This document shows, piece after piece, positions 60,275-64,000 of a stretch of DNA of 64,000 nucleotides. Below the pieces are notes generated by a model. It made no database searches and was not told where the DNA came from. It worked only from the letters and a program-made list of their open reading frames with translations. The position numbers and the translations under genes were made by a program. Origin of the DNA: Sphingopyxis macrogoltabida. GTDB taxonomy: Bacteria > Pseudomonadota > Alphaproteobacteria > Sphingomonadales > Sphingomonadaceae. The stretch spans positions 62,001 through 126,000 of the forward strand of contig NZ_CP012701.1 in assembly GCF_001307295.1 (NCBI RefSeq), read 5' to 3'. Every line of letters begins with the position of its first letter. Positions within the stretch are counted from its first letter, which is position 1.

Positions 60275-62038
60275 ATGACCCAGAAAACCAAGCTTGAACT
60301 GACATGGCCCGGCAAGGACGAGCGGCCGAAGCTCGAGCCGCGCATTCTGATCGAGGATCCCGTTAAGAGCTACCACGCCAGCGTGCGGCGGGATGGCGAC
60401 CTATTCGACAACATGCTGATCAAGGGCGACAACCTGCTCGCACTTAAGGCGCTGGAGCAGAAACATGCTGGCGAGGTGAAGTGCGTCTACATCGACCCGC
60501 CATTCAACACGAAGCAGGCTTTCGATCATTATGACGACGGGGTTGAGCATTCGATCTGGTTGAGCCTCATGTCTCAACGGCTCGAATTTTTGCATGCGCT
60601 GCTCTCACCTGATGGCAGCATCTATATTCATATTGACGACAACGAACTCACCTACCTGACCGTTATCGCTGACGAGATTTTCGGACGAAGTAATCGTATC
60701 AGCATTGTGACCTTCAAACAGGGATCGGCGACGGGCCATAAGTCCATCAACCCAGGTGTAGTGAGCACTTCAAATTTCATCTTGGTTTATGCGAAGGACA
60801 AGGCACGTTGGAAGCCCAACAAAGTTTTCACTGCGCGTGGTGCACGCGACAAAAGATATGGTCAGTTCATAGTTAATCGCAGCGACCCTCACCAAGCTTG
60901 GCGGTTTTCCACGCTCTCACAAGCATTCGCAATCTCTGAAGGCATTCCGGAAAAGCAGCTCAAAAAAGCTTTGGGCGATGATTATGAAATGCGGATTGAG
61001 GCGTTTGTACATGCGAACGCAACCGCGGTAATTCAGCTCGCGCGACCGGACTACAATGCGGTGAGCGCAGCAGCGAGAAGCATGATTGACCAGTCGCGTG
61101 CTAGCCCGAACGAAATCATTCTGCTCGAGCGTGAGAGCCATTCAAACATGTATTTCGTCGGAGGTCAGAGGATCCTTTTTTACGCGGACAAGCTGAAGTT
61201 TGTTGACGGAGAATATGTCGCAGGAGAACCACTCACCAGCATCTGGGACGACATTCTTTCGAACAATCTTCACAACGAAGGAGGGGTTGATTTCCCGAAA
61301 GGAAAGAAGCCCGAAGCACTCATCAAGCGTTGCTTCGACTTATCAACCAACCCAGGCGACCTCGTGCTGGACTCCTTCGCAGGCTCTGGCACGACTGGCG
61401 CGGTCGCCCACAAGATGGGTCGGCGCTGGATTATGGTCGAGATCGGCGAACATGCCGACAGTCATGTCGTTCCGCGTTTGCAAAAGGTGATCGACGGCAC
61501 CGATCCGGGCGGCATTAGCAAGGCGGTTGACTGGAAGGGCGGCGGCGGGTTCCGCTACTTCACCCTCGCCCCCTCGCTGCTGGAACGGGACAAATACGGC
61601 AACTGGGTGATCGCGCAGGATTACAACCCGGCGATGCTCGCCGAGGCGATGTGCAAGCACATGGGCTTCACCTATGTGCCCTCGCAGGACCCGGCAGAAT
61701 ATTGGCGGCACGGTCATTCGACCGAGACCGACTTCATCTATGTCACCACGCAGGCGCTCACCCACGAAGCCTGCGCGAAGATCGCCCATGATGTCGGCCC
61801 CGATCGCTCGCTGCTGATCTGCTGCAAGGCCTATGATGCCACCGCCGATGCCTTCGAAAACCTGACGCTGGTGAAGATCCCGACTTCGATCCTGCAGAAG
61901 TGCGAATGGGGCCGCGACGACTACTCGCTGAACATCCAGAACCTGCCGCAGGCTGAGGATGAAGAAGCGAGCGAGGCGGCTGCCCAAGCGGCCGGTGCGG
62001 GCTTGCCGTTGTTCGCCGAGGAGGCAGATGATGAGTGA
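60275..62038 (+). CDS. Type III-like DNA methyltransferase (Mod)
   Basis: 587 aa, beta-class adenine (or N4-cytosine) methyltransferase: motif IV DPPF at 74-77 comes before the SAM motif I FAGSGTTG at about 368-375. The N-terminal part is typical of Mod (NMLIKGDNLLALKALEQKHAG ... KCVYIDPPFNTK). The region between (about residues 145-350) is the target-recognition part. DNA in 60720-61300 is clearly more AT-rich than the flanks, as expected when recognition domains are exchanged. Overlaps the Res start by 8-11 bp, so Mod and Res are translated together. Confidence 0.88.
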   Translation: MTQKTKLELTWPGKDERPKLEPRILIEDPVKSYHASVRRDGDLFDNMLIKGDNLLALKALEQKHAGEVKCVYIDPPFNTKQAFDHYDDGVEHSIWLSLMSQRLEFLHALLSPDGSIYIHIDDNELTYLTVIADEIFGRSNRISIVTFKQGSATGHKSINPGVVSTSNFILVYAKDKARWKPNKVFTARGARDKRYGQFIVNRSDPHQAWRFSTLSQAFAISEGIPEKQLKKALGDDYEMRIEAFVHANATAVIQLARPDYNAVSAAARSMIDQSRASPNEIILLERESHSNMYFVGGQRILFYADKLKFVDGEYVAGEPLTSIWDDILSNNLHNEGGVDFPKGKKPEALIKRCFDLSTNPGDLVLDSFAGSGTTGAVAHKMGRRWIMVEIGEHADSHVVPRLQKVIDGTDPGGISKAVDWKGGGGFRYFTLAPSLLERDKYGNWVIAQDYNPAMLAEAMCKHMGFTYVPSQDPAEYWRHGHSTETDFIYVTTQALTHEACAKIAHDVGPDRSLLICCKAYDATADAFENLTLVKIPTSILQKCEWGRDDYSLNIQNLPQAEDEEASEAAAQAAGAGLPLFAEEADDE

Positions 62039-64000
62039 TCTGAACCCCGCTCGCGCCCGCCGCCAGATCGCTCAGCGCCTGTCATTGCGCGCGCCGCAGG
62101 AGGAATCGCTCAACATTCTGGGTGAGGTGCTGGAAAAGATCGACTTCGCCACCGCGCCCGATCTTGATGCCCTGCTGAAGGAGATTCAGGCGCTCTATCC
62201 CAGCGTCGAGAGCTTCGAGCGCAGCTTCCCATCGGTATGTTTTGCGCTAGCCACCGGGGTCGGCAAGACCCGGCTGATGGGCGCATTCATCGCCTATCTC
62301 TACCTCACCGGCAAATCGAAGAACTTCTTCGTGCTGGCGCCGAACACCACCATCTACGACAAGCTGGTGGAGGATTTCTCGCGTCAGACCTCGCCCAAAT
62401 ATGTGTTCCGCGGGATTTCGCAGTTTGCCCAGTCGCCGCCGATAATCGTCACCGGCGAAACCTGGCAGGAAGGCCGCGGCATCCGCGGGAGCGACCTGTT
62501 CGGCGGCGAGGCTATCATCAACATCTTCAACGTCGACAAGATCAACAAGGACGTTGGCAAGATCAGGAGCTTCCGCGAGACACTAGGCGATAGCTATTTC
62601 GATTACCTGTCGAATTTACCCGATCTTGTGATGCTGATGGACGAGGCGCACCGATATCGAGCGGCGGCGGGGAAGAAGGCGATCTTCGAGCTCGACCCGA
62701 AGCTAGGGCTGGAGCTGACCGCCACGCCGAAGTCCGTCGGCGCGAACTCCCGCGATTTCCGCAACGTGATCTACGAATATGGTCTCGGCAATGCCATGGC
62801 CGATGGCTTCGTGAAGGAACCTGCCGTGGCGACGCGGGCGGACTTCAACCCGAAGGCGTATGACGAGGATGCGCTTGAGGGGATCATGCTCGAAGACGGC
62901 ATCCACTATCACGAGCATGTGAAGACCGAGCTGGAGCTCTATGCCCGCGAGACAGGCCGCAAGCGGGTCCACCCCTTCATGTTGGTGGTGGCGCAGGACA
63001 CCGCCCATGCCAGCCAGCTGCGCGCCCGGATCGAGGATGATGGCTTCTTCAATGGTTCCTACAAGGGCCGCGTGATCGAAGTGCACTCGAAGGTGCGCGG
63101 CGAGGAAAGCGACGAGACGATGGAGCGGTTGGTGCGGCTTGAGGAAGCTGGCGACACCGACATCGTCATCCACGTGAACAAGCTGAAAGAAGGTTGGGAC
63201 GTCACCAACCTCTACACTATCGTGCCCTTGCGCGCGTCGGCGTCGGACATTCTGACCGAGCAGACACTAGGGCGCGGGTTGCGCCTTCCCTATGGCGAAC
63301 GCACCGGAAACGAAGCGGTCGATACGCTGACGGTGATCGCGCATGACCGCTTCGATGATGTGATCAAGAAGGCGCGCGAAGACGGATCGATCGTGCAGAT
63401 GAAGCAGCTGCGGATTGGCGAAGGCGGCGACATCACGACTGAGCCGCAGGTGGTCTATAATGTGCCGACCGCGTTCGAGGCGGCGCTGACGGGCGCGCAA
63501 TTGCCAGATCCAAAGGCCGAAGATGGGGTCAGGCAGGAGCCCCTAATCTTCCAGACCCCGCAAGAGCAGGAAATTGCCAAGGTCACGATCGAACTGCTGC
63601 GCGACAAATACAGCAGGGAGCTGATAGGCGGCCATAAGGAACTGCGCAGCCCCGAGGTGCAAAAGCGCATCGTCGACGACGTGCGGCGGCTCACGGTCCA
63701 GCGACAGGGCTCGCTCGAAGGCATCGCGGTCGAGCCGGATGTCGAGCAGCTCGTGGCGGTGGTGACCGCGAGCGTTGCCGAAAACAGCATTGAGATCCCG
63801 GAGATTGTCGTGCTGCCGAGCCGAGAAGTGAACTTCTGGTTCGAGGATTTTGACCTCGCCGGGATCGACGATATCCGGTTTCAGCCGATCTCAGACCGCC
63901 TGCTGGTCAGGAACCTGCGCGATCAATCGCAGCGCGAGCTTGCCCGTTCGATCGAGGGCCCGCGCGAGGAGCGTGTCGAGAACTACATCGTCAAATTCCT
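62028..64000 (+). CDS. Type III restriction subunit Res (partial)
   Basis: Starts at ATG 62028 or 62031 and is still open at the window end (about 656 residues seen; full Res proteins have about 900-1000). Superfamily 2 helicase motifs: ATGVGKTRL (about 76-84), DEAH (about 204-207), LTATPKS, then VNKLKEGWDVTNL and QTLGRGLRLPYG (about 411-422). The usual PD-(D/E)XK nuclease domain near the C-terminus lies beyond the window. The overlap with Mod confirms a type III R-M pair. It cuts DNA after ATP-driven movement when two unmodified sites meet. Confidence 0.88.
   Translation, partial: MMSDLNPARARRQIAQRLSLRAPQEESLNILGEVLEKIDFATAPDLDALLKEIQALYPSVESFERSFPSVCFALATGVGKTRLMGAFIAYLYLTGKSKNFFVLAPNTTIYDKLVEDFSRQTSPKYVFRGISQFAQSPPIIVTGETWQEGRGIRGSDLFGGEAIINIFNVDKINKDVGKIRSFRETLGDSYFDYLSNLPDLVMLMDEAHRYRAAAGKKAIFELDPKLGLELTATPKSVGANSRDFRNVIYEYGLGNAMADGFVKEPAVATRADFNPKAYDEDALEGIMLEDGIHYHEHVKTELELYARETGRKRVHPFMLVVAQDTAHASQLRARIEDDGFFNGSYKGRVIEVHSKVRGEESDETMERLVRLEEAGDTDIVIHVNKLKEGWDVTNLYTIVPLRASASDILTEQTLGRGLRLPYGERTGNEAVDTLTVIAHDRFDDVIKKAREDGSIVQMKQLRIGEGGDITTEPQVVYNVPTAFEAALTGAQLPDPKAEDGVRQEPLIFQTPQEQEIAKVTIELLRDKYSRELIGGHKELRSPEVQKRIVDDVRRLTVQRQGSLEGIAVEPDVEQLVAVVTASVAENSIEIPEIVVLPSREVNFWFEDFDLAGIDDIRFQPISDRLLVRNLRDQSQRELARSIEGPREERVENYIVKF

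Noticed and set aside
55779..64000. A DISARM or BREX defence locus
   Set aside because: The SNF2 helicase resembles DrmD, but the methyltransferase is a type III Mod with DPPF before FAGSGTT, Res follows directly, and no DrmA/B/C, PglZ or BrxC-like gene is in view.
1..64000. CRISPR arrays, rRNA and tRNA genes
   Set aside because: None seen. The only regular array has 22-bp contiguous units with no spacers.

Overview
The window looks like part of a large conjugative plasmid from a sphingomonad (Alphaproteobacteria: Sphingopyxis, Sphingobium or Novosphingobium type). The reasons are the GC-rich codon use, a RepC-type replication gene with an antisense-RNA-like leader, a long F-type (TraA to TraG) transfer operon of the kind found on sphingomonad plasmids, and a catabolic cluster with a TonB receptor, a GPH-family permease and an AraC regulator. 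No rRNA, tRNA or CRISPR array was seen.

Region 1 (1-18141) is a catabolic island. All enzyme genes read leftward and face a divergent AraC regulator (17122-18141). Contents: aldehyde dehydrogenase, hotdog (MaoC-like) protein, GMC alcohol dehydrogenase, two acyl-CoA ligases, a membrane di-iron hydroxylase, a TonB receptor, a Nu-class GST, an FAD-linked oxidase with the His-His-His motif of alkyl-DHAP synthase relatives, a decayed second copy of that oxidase, and a permease. The set resembles the polyethylene-glycol (peg) operon of Sphingopyxis (TonB receptor, aldehyde dehydrogenase, permease, GMC PEG dehydrogenase, acyl-CoA ligase, AraC regulator), plus two enzymes from families that act on ether lipids. 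A 130-bp leader is duplicated in front of one ligase and the TonB receptor, and a 30-bp motif recurs in front of two other units. Both are regulatory candidates.

Region 2 (18150-21250) is a patchwork: an IS6-family insertion sequence, an XRE regulator beside a DUF4238-like protein, and a penicillin-binding-protein gene cut by the next element.

Region 3 (21187-31338) is a Tn3-family unit bounded by 50-bp inverted repeats that differ at one position. It carries a chromate module (ChrB, ChrA, a Tat-exported Fe/Mn superoxide dismutase, a Cj0069-family protein), two DUF1259/PepSY-type exported proteins, a Rap1a-like exported protein, a resolvase with a res-like site, and an intact 989-aa transposase. 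The two ends lie in two unrelated genes, and the left end holds the tail of a different transposase, so the unit arose by recombination between two elements. The right end replaces the C-terminus of repC.

Region 4 (31336-34330) is the plasmid maintenance area: truncated repC, a likely antisense RNA with terminator, three small unknown genes, and a seven-unit tandem array with an exact 22-bp period, beside the transfer operon.

Region 5 (34428-53288) is the F-type type IV secretion operon in the order A, L, E, K, B, DsbC, V, C, orf, TrbI, S26 peptidase, W, orf, U, TrbC, N, orf, F, H, G. traG is frameshifted at 51228-51232. No relaxase or coupling protein is in view.

Region 6 (53318-64000) starts with small genes and two FCD-type regulators. 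It then has a four-gene operon: an SNF2/RapA-like helicase, a 527-aa unknown protein, a type III-like DNA methyltransferase, and a type III Res helicase/nuclease that runs off the window end. This is a probable extended restriction-modification (defence) module.
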